Source: DASPLH01 sp035627675 (GTDB lineage: Bacteria; Acidobacteriota; Terriglobia; Terriglobales; Acidobacteriaceae). From it: 11,558 bases of DNA. A program made the position numbers and the translations under genes. The DNA lies in contig DASPLH010000158.1 of assembly GCA_035627675.1 (NCBI GenBank), positions 1 through 11,558 of the forward strand, given 5' to 3'. Positions 1-6,723 of this stretch are shown one piece after another (the first letter of the stretch is position 1; each line of letters starts with the position of its first letter). The notes beneath the pieces are model-generated. The model worked only from the letters and a program-made list of their open reading frames with translations. It had not been told where the DNA came from and did not search any database.

Positions 1-326
1 ATCAGCTTCTTGGCGCGGCCTTCGGTCTTGTGCCGGGCCATCTCGAGGATGGCATCGACCGACTCCTGCTTGGCGCTGTTGATGAACGAGCAGGTGTTGA
101 CGACGATGATGTCCGCGTCGTCCGCCTTGCCCGTGATCTGCGCGCCGGCCGAGGAGAGCATGCCCATCATCACCTCGGAGTCCACCAGGTTCTTCGGGCA
201 GCCCAGGGACACGAACCCAACCTTCGGGCGGGCAGGCGTGTGGGCGGCCGCAGACTCCTGCTGTGCGAGGGGCGTCTGAGCTTCGGTTGAAACCGGGGGT
301 GCTACAGAGAGGTGCTTCTGAGACAT
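1..326 (-). CDS. rimO: RimO, ribosomal protein S12 methylthiotransferase (5' part only)
   Basis: RimO is a radical-SAM enzyme with two iron-sulfur clusters that adds a methylthio group to a conserved aspartate of ribosomal protein S12 in the cytoplasm. Only the first 108 codons are visible; the gene runs off the left edge. After about 34 residues of low-complexity leader comes the N-terminal methylthiotransferase domain (UPF0004), beginning KVGFVSLGCPKNLVDSE at residue 35. That wording is typical of RimO, whereas MiaB has a GCQMN form. Cys43 and Cys79 (NTCSF) are two of the three auxiliary-cluster cysteines; the third and the radical-SAM CxxxCxxC lie outside the window. The start is an ATG at 326 and the Shine-Dalgarno is weak. 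The leader is longer than in E. coli RimO, which starts roughly ten residues before the same motif, so the true start could be later, though no ATG, GTG or TTG near the motif stands out. The next gene upstream is the transglutaminase, on the same strand. Confidence 0.93.
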   Translation of the reverse strand, partial: MSQKHLSVAPPVSTEAQTPLAQQESAAAHTPARPKVGFVSLGCPKNLVDSEVMMGMLSSAGAQITGKADDADIIVVNTCSFINSAKQESVDAILEMARHKTEGRAKKL

Positions 327-337
327 GCTATCCAGCT

Positions 338-343
338 ATTCTA
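338..343 (-). promoter_or_regulatory. Candidate -10 box of rimO
   Basis: Read on the minus strand this is TAGAAT, five of six matches to TATAAT, ending 11 bases before the rimO ATG. Transcription would then start about five bases upstream of the ATG, giving a nearly leaderless mRNA. No good -35 is present at the usual spacing; that region is filled by the octamer repeat. The eight bases GCTAGAAT recur identically in front of the transglutaminase gene. This is inferred from pattern alone. Confidence 0.4.
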
Positions 344-348
344 GCAGA

Positions 349-396
349 GCTAAGTTGCTGAGCTACTAAGCTGCTCGGCTACTGAGCAGCTTAGCT
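349..396. repeat. Six degenerate copies of an 8-bp repeat forming a hairpin
   Basis: The rimO/transglutaminase spacer reads in period 8 on the plus strand: GCTAAGTT, GCTGAGCT, ACTAAGCT, GCTCGGCT, ACTGAGCA, GCTTAGCT. The loose consensus is GCTNAGCT. Each unit is close to its own reverse complement, so the array folds. The strongest stem pairs CTAAGCTGCTC (366-376) with GAGCAGCTTAG (384-394), 11 perfect base pairs around a 7-base loop. No T-run follows on either strand, so it does not look like a standard intrinsic terminator, although it sits where the transglutaminase transcript would end and just upstream of rimO. Similar AGCT-rich octamer arrays are something I recall from acidobacterial spacers; I cannot verify that here. 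Confidence 0.75.
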
Positions 397-437
397 AAGA
401 CCTGGCGAGAACCCTTACCACTTCTGCAAGTTGAAGG

Positions 438-2630
438 CTACTTTCGTTCGGCCAGCTCCCGGTACGCACTCTCCAGTTCCTCGGCGTCTTCGCTCGAGTT
501 TCCATACCTCGCACGCTCATAGCGCTCTGTGAACGTCCGGACGGACGAGCGGAGCGCCGGATCTTCGATGGTCGCGGCGAATTCCAACGGAGTCTGGTTC
601 GGACGTCTGCGCCAGCCTCTCCTTGCGACGGTTCTCAACATCCGTTCATACCAGATGGTTGCCACCGCTTGCGGCTGACGTCCGGGGTTCCGGGTCAGCA
701 GCAGCCGTTTCCAGAGGCGGACGAGCTTCCTGAGGTTTAACAGCAGAGCCGCCGTTGCGGCGGCGATCACCAGCCAGCGCACCATTCTTTGGGGCTCCAT
801 CTGCGCGGTGCGGTGCGTCTGGCGCGCCATGTCGAGCAGACGCTGATAACGCTGGCGGAACCAGGCTTCCATCTGCCTTCCACCCGAGCGCGAGCTGTCG
901 ATCAGCGTTGCGTTCAGGTTCCGCTGCTGCTGGAAGTCGTAGTTGATGACCCACTCGCGCCAGAACTCCCGGGCGGCGTCCATGTACAGGGACACCCGCC
1001 GCCACGCGGTCATCTCCAGCGGTTCGCCGGCGGGAGTCGGGTCGAAGGCCGTCCACCCTGCTCCTGGAAGGTAGGCCTCAACCCATGCGTGAGCGTCACG
1101 TCCGCGCACGATGTAGCTTCCGGTCAGCTCGTTAAACTCGCCACCGCGGAAACCCGTGACCATGCGGCTTGGAATCCCGAGTTCCCGCAGCATGACGGCC
1201 ATTGCCGAGGCGAAATACTCACAGTGTCCCTGCTTGCGCTCGAAGAGGAAATGCGCGATCGGGTCTGCGGGAGTCGCAGCGGGAAGATCGAGCGTGTAGC
1301 CGAACTGCGTGGACAGGTAGCGCTCGATGGCTGCCGCCTTGTCGTAAGGTGTCGGGAACCTGTCGGCTATCGCGTGCGCCAGTTGGGCGGTCCGCGCGTC
1401 GAGTTCCGGCAATTCAAGGTAACGGCCCGGCATGCTCGACGGCAGCGGAGCCTGCGAGCGCAGCTGGTCGGCCGCAGGCGTCGCGATGTCCGAGATGCCC
1501 TCGTACTCGGAGGTCATGCGCATGCGGTCGATGTTCTGGACAACGTGGTCCGCATCCACCGCAACCTCGCGAAAGCGTCCGACCAGGAAACGAGGGGTCG
1601 AGATGAGGAACAGGACGTTGGTCCCGATCGGTTCCATGACGACGCGGTACCGCACGATTCTGCGATGCTCGCTTGCCGCTACCCGCAGCAGTTCGGGCGG
1701 CTGCTGCGAGAGCCGGTCCACGATGGCGAAGCGTCCGCCGCCGTACGTCATCGGCGCGATCTCGAGGGCATGAGGAGGATTCCGCCAGCGCTTCCCATCG
1801 AAGCCGGTCAGCGTCGTACCCCGCAGCTTGAACTGCAACTTGCCGTCGCGCTCGCTCTCGATGCGGACGTGCATCATCACCCTGGAGGACTGCTGCACCT
1901 GGCCGATGGCTCCGAGATGGATGTTGTCGCTGAAGCCCGTGGAAAGGGCGTCCTGCTGCGCGAACTTGCTGAGGTACCCGTACGAAAGGCGGGGCAGGGT
2001 GAAGAACAGCAGCGATGCGGCAACGAGCGTTCCGGCGGCGATGGCGAGGCCGGTGCGCGAAATCGTCGCAGAGAATCGTCCCGGCGTTGCCGACGGCGAG
2101 AGTGCGCGCGAGATACCCTGCGCGGCACTGTCACGGGCGGAGCGGCGCATCTCCATGGCGATGAAGGTGACCACCGCGACCACGGAGAAGAATGCGAACC
2201 CGGCGAGGAACACCGTATCCACGGTGAGGATGGCCGCCGAGAGCACTTCCAGGAACGCCAGCGCGGCAAGGTAAACGTAATCGCGCTCGCGCTGGACGGA
2301 AAAAATCTTCATCACCATCCCGAAGAGCACGAGATGGACGCTGGCCGCGACGAAGTCATTGGAGATCAGGAAGAAGTCGAAGGCGTAGAAGGCGACGTAC
2401 ACGAGGCCGAGATACGACACCCAGCGCTCCGGGATCTGACGTTCCTCGTTTTTCAGCAGCAGGTAGCCGCGGTAGGCCAGCGCTCCGCCGACGAGGAGCA
2501 TGGAAAACAGGTCGAGCTTGCCGGTGGCTGAGAGGGTAACGAAGCCGGTGACGATCAGCAGATATAGCGAGCGCTGAAACAGGCGCTCCACGGGCGCGGA
2601 GGTCTCGGCCAGGTTGGCGCGCGTGGACAC
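438..2630 (-). CDS. tgpA: TgpA-family membrane transglutaminase-like protein
   Basis: The 730-residue protein has the full TgpA layout. An N-terminal membrane part (TgpA_N/DUF3488) has about seven hydrophobic segments near residues 21-36, 40-57, 71-90, 93-110, 117-136, 138-160 and 194-212. A periplasmic transglutaminase core follows, then one helix near 616-636 and a cytoplasmic DUF4129-type tail (WYERMLRTVARRGW, then TPLEFA). The catalytic triad is intact: Cys470 in GHCEYFASA, His514 in RDAHAWVEA and Asp530 in AFDPTP. TgpA of Pseudomonas aeruginosa is an essential inner-membrane protein with periplasmic transglutaminase activity; its substrate is poorly defined. The start is GTG at 2630; an in-frame stop lies four codons upstream, and the first helix begins soon after the start. 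Family members often sit beside moxR and DUF58 genes, but here the neighbours are an HD-GYP gene 118 bases upstream and rimO 111 bases downstream. Function beyond family level is inferred. Confidence 0.9.
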   Translation of the reverse strand: MSTRANLAETSAPVERLFQRSLYLLIVTGFVTLSATGKLDLFSMLLVGGALAYRGYLLLKNEERQIPERWVSYLGLVYVAFYAFDFFLISNDFVAASVHLVLFGMVMKIFSVQRERDYVYLAALAFLEVLSAAILTVDTVFLAGFAFFSVVAVVTFIAMEMRRSARDSAAQGISRALSPSATPGRFSATISRTGLAIAAGTLVAASLLFFTLPRLSYGYLSKFAQQDALSTGFSDNIHLGAIGQVQQSSRVMMHVRIESERDGKLQFKLRGTTLTGFDGKRWRNPPHALEIAPMTYGGGRFAIVDRLSQQPPELLRVAASEHRRIVRYRVVMEPIGTNVLFLISTPRFLVGRFREVAVDADHVVQNIDRMRMTSEYEGISDIATPAADQLRSQAPLPSSMPGRYLELPELDARTAQLAHAIADRFPTPYDKAAAIERYLSTQFGYTLDLPAATPADPIAHFLFERKQGHCEYFASAMAVMLRELGIPSRMVTGFRGGEFNELTGSYIVRGRDAHAWVEAYLPGAGWTAFDPTPAGEPLEMTAWRRVSLYMDAAREFWREWVINYDFQQQRNLNATLIDSSRSGGRQMEAWFRQRYQRLLDMARQTHRTAQMEPQRMVRWLVIAAATAALLLNLRKLVRLWKRLLLTRNPGRQPQAVATIWYERMLRTVARRGWRRRPNQTPLEFAATIEDPALRSSVRTFTERYERARYGNSSEDAEELESAYRELAERK

Positions 2631-2636
2631 AGGACG

Positions 2637-2642
2637 ATTCTA
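2637..2642 (-). promoter_or_regulatory. Candidate -10 box of the transglutaminase gene
   Basis: On the minus strand this is TAGAAT, followed by six bases and then the GTG start codon. With the normal 6-7 base distance to the transcript start, the mRNA would begin at or within a base of the GTG and be leaderless, which fits the lack of any Shine-Dalgarno there. The -35 is poor: TATACC, 16 bases upstream, has three of six matches. The surrounding octamer GCTAGAAT is identical to the one before rimO. If real, the transglutaminase has its own promoter and need not depend on the HD-GYP transcript. Confidence 0.4.
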
Positions 2643-2677
2643 GCCCGGATTCGCGGAAGGTATACCCGTAACCGCAG

Positions 2678-2694
2678 CCGGGCGATCAGCCCGG
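2678..2694. other. Small GC-rich hairpin between the HD-GYP and transglutaminase genes
   Basis: CCGGGC (2678-2683) pairs perfectly with GCCCGG (2689-2694) around a five-base loop. It lies 55 bases past the HD-GYP stop codon. No T-run follows on the minus strand, so it is at best a weak or factor-assisted stop, or a stabilising 3' end for the HD-GYP mRNA. Confidence 0.4.
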
Positions 2695-2748
2695 TGGTGA
2701 TGCCAAACGATACAGCCACTTTTGATCCGCTGTTACGCCGATCCGCGA

Positions 2749-4563
2749 TCAGAGGCGGCTGCGGAAGTCTGTCTCGGCGATTGCCGGACCGGCGGCGGCA
2801 GCCGCCGCCACGGCGTTCGGGTCTGCCTCGACCGGCAGGGCGACAGCGCGTCGCGGCTTGATTTCCCCAGCGGCCACCAGCGCCTCGAGAGCCTCCACGA
2901 CCCGGCCGTCGAACTTCGTGCCGACCAGCTTGCGAATGACCTGGACGACATACTCTGTGTCGCGAGCGGCCTGGTAAGGACGGTTGGTGGTCATGGCGTC
3001 GAATGTATCGGCCACGCTGATGATGCGGGCCATGAGCGGAATGTCGTCGCCCCTGAGCCCGAACGGGTAGCCACGGCCATCGAGCGACTCGTGATGAAGT
3101 TCGATGCCCGGCAGCATGTCCCGAAGCTGCTCGACCGGACGCAGGATCGTGGCTCCCTTGGTCGTGTGGGTCTTCATGATCTCGTACTCGTCGGGAGTGA
3201 GCGCGCCTGGCTTCTTCAGCACGGCGTCTTCGATCCCGATCTTGCCGACGTCATGGAGCAGGGCAGCGATACGGATGTTGTCGATCTCGGCTTCCGACAG
3301 GCCCAGCCGGGTGGCGATGGCCACCGAGTAGCGCGTCACGCGGTCGGAGTGGCCTCGCGTGTACGGGTCCTTTTCGTCAACCGCGCCGGCGATCATCTTG
3401 ATCGAGTTCATGAACAGCGCGCGGTTCTCTTCGGCTGCGCGCTTGAGGTCCCGCACGAAGCGTTCGAGATCCTCGGACATGAGATTGAACGTGCTGGCCA
3501 GCTCGCCGATCTCCGTGCGGCTGCGCAGGTTCACGCGAATGGAGAAGTCGCCCCTGGCGATGGCGCGGCTGGATTCGGTGAGGACGCGGAGCGGAGTCGT
3601 GATGCGACGGGCGGCAAAGAACGAGATCGCAAGGCTCAGCAGGACCGTCAGCACGGCCTGCACCTGTGCCAGGTTCTGCATCTGGTACACCATCGCGAAG
3701 GCGTCACGGTCGTCCTTCTGCGCGATGACGGCCCACTGGAGCGGTGCCACCGGACTGAATGTTCCGCGCATGCTGTGGCTCCCGCTGCGGTCTGCGTAAA
3801 CGAATTCGCTGTTCTCGCTCAGCTTGGCCGCTCCGCCCTGCTCGACGAACCGGCGGGCGATCTCGAACTGCCGCATGTCCTGTCCGGTGACGAAATCCGG
3901 CAGCGTGCCAGCGACAAGGCGTCCCTGGCGATCGATGACGTAAGCGTGGCGGCCATCGCGGCTCACCTCCGCCAGCTGGTCGGACACGAACTTCAGGTCC
4001 ACCACCGTGCCGATCATGCCGATAAAGCGGCCGCTCTGGATCAGCGGACGGCTCACCACCATCACGGTGTGGGTGCGCTTTCCGTCGCTCAACGCCAGCG
4101 GTTGGCCCATGTACGGACGCGAATCCTGCGCGGCGGCGAAAGCACGCTCGAGTTCACGCTGGACGAAGCTGTCGGGCTGGATCTTTCCGGCCGAGATACC
4201 GCGAGCGTCCGTATTGAGCAGCGTCGCGTATGCGACGTCGTCGTAGGAACTGACGAACTGCTCGAGCAGCGCGCGCAGCTCGGGCAGGGTGATGTTCTCG
4301 CCCGAAAGGTTGCCGCCGCTGGCAACGCCCACGGCAGAAGCGAAGTTCTGGAGCATCATCTGGAGAGTCGTGTGATGCTGCGCAAGGCTGTCGGCGAGTG
4401 AGCGCGTGACCGTCGTCTGCAGGTACATCTCATTGCGACGCAGCAGGTCCCGGCTGTTTGTCACGACGTTGTCGTAATAGAAATACATCGGCACGATGCT
4501 GACGAGCAGCAGGACGCCGAGGATGAGGTACAGGATCGGCAGGCGCGTTGGAGCGATCTTCAT
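2749..4563 (-). CDS. Membrane HD-GYP cyclic-di-GMP phosphodiesterase with Cache-like sensor and HAMP
   Basis: HD-GYP proteins hydrolyse the second messenger cyclic-di-GMP. From the chosen start the protein has 604 residues. There is a membrane helix near 8-29 and a periplasmic double-Cache-like sensor near 30-297 (VDLKFVSDQL, then YVID at 208-211 and QGRLVAG). A second helix at about 298-317 leads to a HAMP linker at about 319-372 (RRITTPLRVL, then RGDFSIRV) and a cytoplasmic HD-GYP domain from about 395. The catalytic signature is complete: HDVGK starting at His437, HHES at 490-493, DGRGYP ending at 500, and ADTFDAMT with NRPYQ. I chose the ATG at 4563 because the first helix follows directly. 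The frame stays open to a TTG at 4674, but those 37 residues are arginine-rich and look non-coding. No strong Shine-Dalgarno is seen. The sensed signal is unknown. The PNKP-like gene lies 168 bases upstream. Confidence 0.93.
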   Translation of the reverse strand: MKIAPTRLPILYLILGVLLLVSIVPMYFYYDNVVTNSRDLLRRNEMYLQTTVTRSLADSLAQHHTTLQMMLQNFASAVGVASGGNLSGENITLPELRALLEQFVSSYDDVAYATLLNTDARGISAGKIQPDSFVQRELERAFAAAQDSRPYMGQPLALSDGKRTHTVMVVSRPLIQSGRFIGMIGTVVDLKFVSDQLAEVSRDGRHAYVIDRQGRLVAGTLPDFVTGQDMRQFEIARRFVEQGGAAKLSENSEFVYADRSGSHSMRGTFSPVAPLQWAVIAQKDDRDAFAMVYQMQNLAQVQAVLTVLLSLAISFFAARRITTPLRVLTESSRAIARGDFSIRVNLRSRTEIGELASTFNLMSEDLERFVRDLKRAAEENRALFMNSIKMIAGAVDEKDPYTRGHSDRVTRYSVAIATRLGLSEAEIDNIRIAALLHDVGKIGIEDAVLKKPGALTPDEYEIMKTHTTKGATILRPVEQLRDMLPGIELHHESLDGRGYPFGLRGDDIPLMARIISVADTFDAMTTNRPYQAARDTEYVVQVIRKLVGTKFDGRVVEALEALVAAGEIKPRRAVALPVEADPNAVAAAAAAGPAIAETDFRSRL

Positions 4564-4731
4564 GTGTACCGGTGCGGGCCGGATAGCATTGCCCCGTTGC
4601 GGCAGAACCCAGGTGTTGCACCGCAGCTTGAGCCGTCGTGACGCGATCCAGCGTTGCACACAGAAGATAAGCAACTTTCATCACAAACGGGAGTGACGAA
4701 GGTAAGCCCGTAATCAGTCAGTTAATGTCCT

Positions 4732-5184
4732 TTAGTACGATTCGCCGGCGGAAACCTGGAAGACGCGAAGCCCGCAGCCCCTCCACATGTCGCACACGGT
4801 CGGACGATCGTCGATCACGAAGGCGATGCGCGCGGGGTCGAGCTGGGACAGCAGCTCCTGCTTGACGATGTAGTCGGGGCGCCGGTCTCCGGCGCGGCGC
4901 ATCAGCAGCCGCGAGTAGCGGATCTGGTGGCTCTGGAGCCAGAGTTCCGTCTCTTCGCGGTAATCGTCCGGACGTCCGCTGACGATGACGACGTCGTATT
5001 CGGGCGCGAGATTGCGCACCCAGCGGACCACGATGTCCACCGGCGGGTCGTCCTTCATCTTCCTGAAAAACGACTTCCAGTCCTTACGCCCCGGCCCCTG
5101 GATGTGGTGCAGGCGATGGGACACGTCGGCGAGTGTCCCATCGATGTCCACCAGCACTGTTTTCGTGTCGGCGTTGCCGGTCAT
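4732..5184 (-). CDS. Stand-alone HAD phosphatase resembling the 3'-phosphatase domain of T4 polynucleotide kinase
   Basis: This 150-residue protein is a single HAD domain. The best match I recognise is the C-terminal phosphatase half of T4 Pnkp, which removes 3'-phosphates from nucleic-acid ends. All the active-site residues I recall for that domain have counterparts: Asp13 and Asp15 in VDIDGT, Arg24 nine residues later, Arg71 in VSGR, Asp104 and Lys108 in DYIVK, and Asp125-Asp126 in DDRP. Shared wording such as SGR, ETELWL, LLMRR and a final VFQV supports this over a generic HAD. No P-loop kinase domain is present. The ATG at 5184 overlaps the NADH dehydrogenase stop as ATGA, which fixes this start over the open frame reaching 5358 and suggests translational coupling. 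The true substrate (DNA or RNA 3' end, nucleotide or small phosphate ester) is not shown by the sequence. Confidence 0.88.
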   Translation of the reverse strand: MTGNADTKTVLVDIDGTLADVSHRLHHIQGPGRKDWKSFFRKMKDDPPVDIVVRWVRNLAPEYDVVIVSGRPDDYREETELWLQSHQIRYSRLLMRRAGDRRPDYIVKQELLSQLDPARIAFVIDDRPTVCDMWRGCGLRVFQVSAGESY

Positions 5185-6557
5185 CTCGGTGTTCGATGCT
5201 CTTCCGCGGCCACATATCCCGGGGTTTGGTGCTGATGTTCGTGAATCTCCGGCGTCGTCTGCTGGTGGTGGATCTGCCCATTGGGCGGAACGATCCAGTC
5301 GCTTTCGCCGGTGATCAGCCGTGCGCCGCGACGGAAGGTGACGTACTGCCACGTCCATTCGGCAAGCACGCGGATGCGGTTGCGGAATCCGATGAGGAAG
5401 TAGATGTGGATCAGCAGCCAGGCCAGCCAGGCGAGGAAGCCGGTCAGGTGCACGATTCCGAGGTCGCCGACCGCTGCATTACGGCCGATGGTGGCCAGCG
5501 TCCCCTTGTCCCAATAGGAAAACGGCTTCCGAGGCTCGCCCTCGAGATCGGCGGCAATCGTCTTGGCCGCGTAGGTTCCCATCTGAATAGCGGCGGGCGC
5601 GACTCCGGGAACGGGACGGCCGTCCTCGCGTTTGGCGGCGGCGAGGTCGCCGGCGACGAAGACGTTCGGGTGGCCTGGGATGCTGAGATCCGGATTTACG
5701 ATTGGCCGCCCGGCGCGGTCCACCTCGACACCGAGTTTGCGTCCCAGCGGAGAAGCCGCAACGCCAGCTCCCCAGAGGATGACGGCGGCGGGGATCACCC
5801 GGTCGCCGACGCGTATGAAGTCGCGTCCGATCTCGGTCACCATGGCGTTCGTCATGGTGTCCACGCCGAGCTTCTTGAGCTGGCGTTCCGCGCTGGCCGA
5901 GAGGTCCGGCGGGAAAGCGCCGAGGATACGGGGGGAGCCTTCGACGAGGATGATCCGCGCGTTCTTCGGGTCGATGCTGCGGAAGTCGTCTGCCATGACT
6001 CGCCGTGCGATCTCCGAGAGCGCCCCCGCCATTTCCACGCCCGTTGGACCTCCGCCGACGATCACGAAGTTCAGCGGAACCTGCTTGCGGTCGAGTCTCG
6101 CCTGCCGCTCGGCGATTTCGAAGGCCAGCAGTATGCGGCGGCGGATTTCCGTGGCGTCTTCGACGGTCTTCAGTCCGGGGGCGAGCGGCGCCCATTCTTC
6201 GTGTCCGAAGTACGCATGCGTGGCGCCGGCAGCGACGATCAGGTAATCGAAGTCGAGAATGCCGTCGTCGGTGATCACCTTCTTGTTCGGCAGGTCGAAA
6301 TCCGTCACTTCGGCCATCAGGACTTCCGTGTTCCGATAGTCCCGAACGATGGCCCTGATCGGCACGGCGATTTCGCCCGGAGACAGCCCGGCCGTCGCTA
6401 CCTGGTAGAGCAGCGGTTGGAAGGTGTGGTGGTTCTTGCGATCGATGATGGTGACCCGGACAGGGCAATTCCGGAGGTGTCTGGCGGCGTAAATGCCCGC
6501 GAACCCTCCGCCGATGATGACAACGTGCGGCAACGATGATCTTTCCACGACACTCAC
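5181..6557 (-). CDS. ndh: Type II NADH:quinone oxidoreductase (NDH-2)
   Basis: NDH-2 passes electrons from NADH through FAD to membrane quinone without pumping protons. The 458-residue protein has the two expected Rossmann folds. The FAD-binding one opens with VVIIGGGFAGIYAA (GGGFAG at 16-21); the NADH-binding one has GGGPTGVEMAGAL from 168. A second FAD motif is seen in VFVAGDLAA, and the quinone-site region reads GVAPAAIQ, ending at Gln325. A strongly hydrophobic stretch near 374-394 (FLAWLAWLLIHIYFLIGF) with the following aromatic and basic segment is the usual C-terminal membrane anchor. The tail is odd: the last 30 residues include six histidines (430, 431, 439, 441, 443, 454). The start is GTG at 6557; a GTG at 6548 is also possible, and both have weak Shine-Dalgarno sequences. 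The gene overlaps the phosphatase gene by four bases and diverges from the TetR gene. Confidence 0.92.
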   Translation of the reverse strand: MSVVERSSLPHVVIIGGGFAGIYAARHLRNCPVRVTIIDRKNHHTFQPLLYQVATAGLSPGEIAVPIRAIVRDYRNTEVLMAEVTDFDLPNKKVITDDGILDFDYLIVAAGATHAYFGHEEWAPLAPGLKTVEDATEIRRRILLAFEIAERQARLDRKQVPLNFVIVGGGPTGVEMAGALSEIARRVMADDFRSIDPKNARIILVEGSPRILGAFPPDLSASAERQLKKLGVDTMTNAMVTEIGRDFIRVGDRVIPAAVILWGAGVAASPLGRKLGVEVDRAGRPIVNPDLSIPGHPNVFVAGDLAAAKREDGRPVPGVAPAAIQMGTYAAKTIAADLEGEPRKPFSYWDKGTLATIGRNAAVGDLGIVHLTGFLAWLAWLLIHIYFLIGFRNRIRVLAEWTWQYVTFRRGARLITGESDWIVPPNGQIHHQQTTPEIHEHQHQTPGYVAAEEHRTPR

Positions 6558-6680
6558 AGATTAACCGATGTGCCGGAGGGGGCGTTAGGTGCGACGCGCC
6601 GCTCCCGGCCGATGCTGGAATTCCAGGGCTCTCTTGTTCCGAGGCGCAAGCCGGGCGGCCAAAAATGCAGTGGTCGTGAG

Positions 6681-6709
6681 TTGATTCGCGGGAGTGCGGC
6701 ATCTAAAGT
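6681..6709 (+). promoter_or_regulatory. Candidate promoter of the TetR-efflux operon
   Basis: TTGATT (6681-6686) and TAAAGT (6704-6709) stand 17 bases apart, each with four of six matches to the sigma-70 consensus. The transcript would begin near 6716, inside the palindromic operator and about eight bases before the TetR ATG. That fits the absence of any Shine-Dalgarno and the lack of an alternative in-frame start. A repressor on the palindrome would cover the -10 and start site. Assigned by pattern only. Confidence 0.4.
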
Positions 6710-6723
6710 AAGTAGTTACTTAC
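6708..6723. promoter_or_regulatory. Palindromic operator, probably bound by the adjacent TetR repressor
   Basis: GTAAGTA (6708-6714) and TACTTAC (6717-6723) are exact inverted copies separated by GT. The palindrome ends on the base just before the TetR ATG at 6724. Length and symmetry suit a TetR-family dimer, and such repressors usually bind near their own gene. It overlaps the candidate -10, so binding would block the TetR-adaptor-pump transcript. It lies 150 bases from the divergent NADH dehydrogenase start, so effects on that gene are less likely. Confidence 0.7.

Noticed and set aside
789..2531. Long open frame (580 codons) on the plus strand opposite the transglutaminase gene.
   Set aside because: The minus strand encodes a full family protein with an intact catalytic triad. 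The antisense translation is rich in Arg, His and Asp with no recognisable domain, as expected from GC-rich mirror frames.
2722..4401. Long open frame (559 codons) antisense to the HD-GYP gene.
   Set aside because: It mirrors the codon bias of a clear HD-GYP protein, and its translation shows no motif or start signal.
4430..4684. Possible small gene (84 codons) starting ATG at 4684, upstream of the HD-GYP gene.
   Set aside because: It overlaps the HD-GYP start and first helix in another frame, has no recognisable fold and turns Pro/Arg-rich. It is more likely leader sequence plus a shadow frame.
4687..4711. ACGGG...CCCGT inverted repeat, considered as a terminator after the phosphatase gene.
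   Set aside because: It has only five base pairs with a 15-base loop and no run of T after it.
4564..4731. The spacer before the HD-GYP gene was read for a cyclic-di-GMP riboswitch.
   Set aside because: No GEMM-type conserved core or paired helices could be recognised. Covariance-model searching would be needed to exclude a divergent one.
5185..5358. N-terminal extension of the phosphatase up to 5358.
   Set aside because: The extra 58 residues lie inside the NDH-2 gene, are Arg/Pro/Asp-rich and have no fold. The ATGA overlap at 5181-5184 gives a much better start.
5133..6539. Plus-strand frame (468 codons) antisense to NDH-2, and a minus-strand alternative frame at 5479-6702.
   Set aside because: NDH-2 motifs are complete on the minus strand in the annotated frame. 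The others are Arg/Pro- or His/Asp-rich shadows.
6540..6560. A GTTAAT box near the NDH-2 start, considered as its -10 element.
   Set aside because: It has four of six matches, no usable -35, and lies two bases before the chosen GTG, so support is too thin to annotate.
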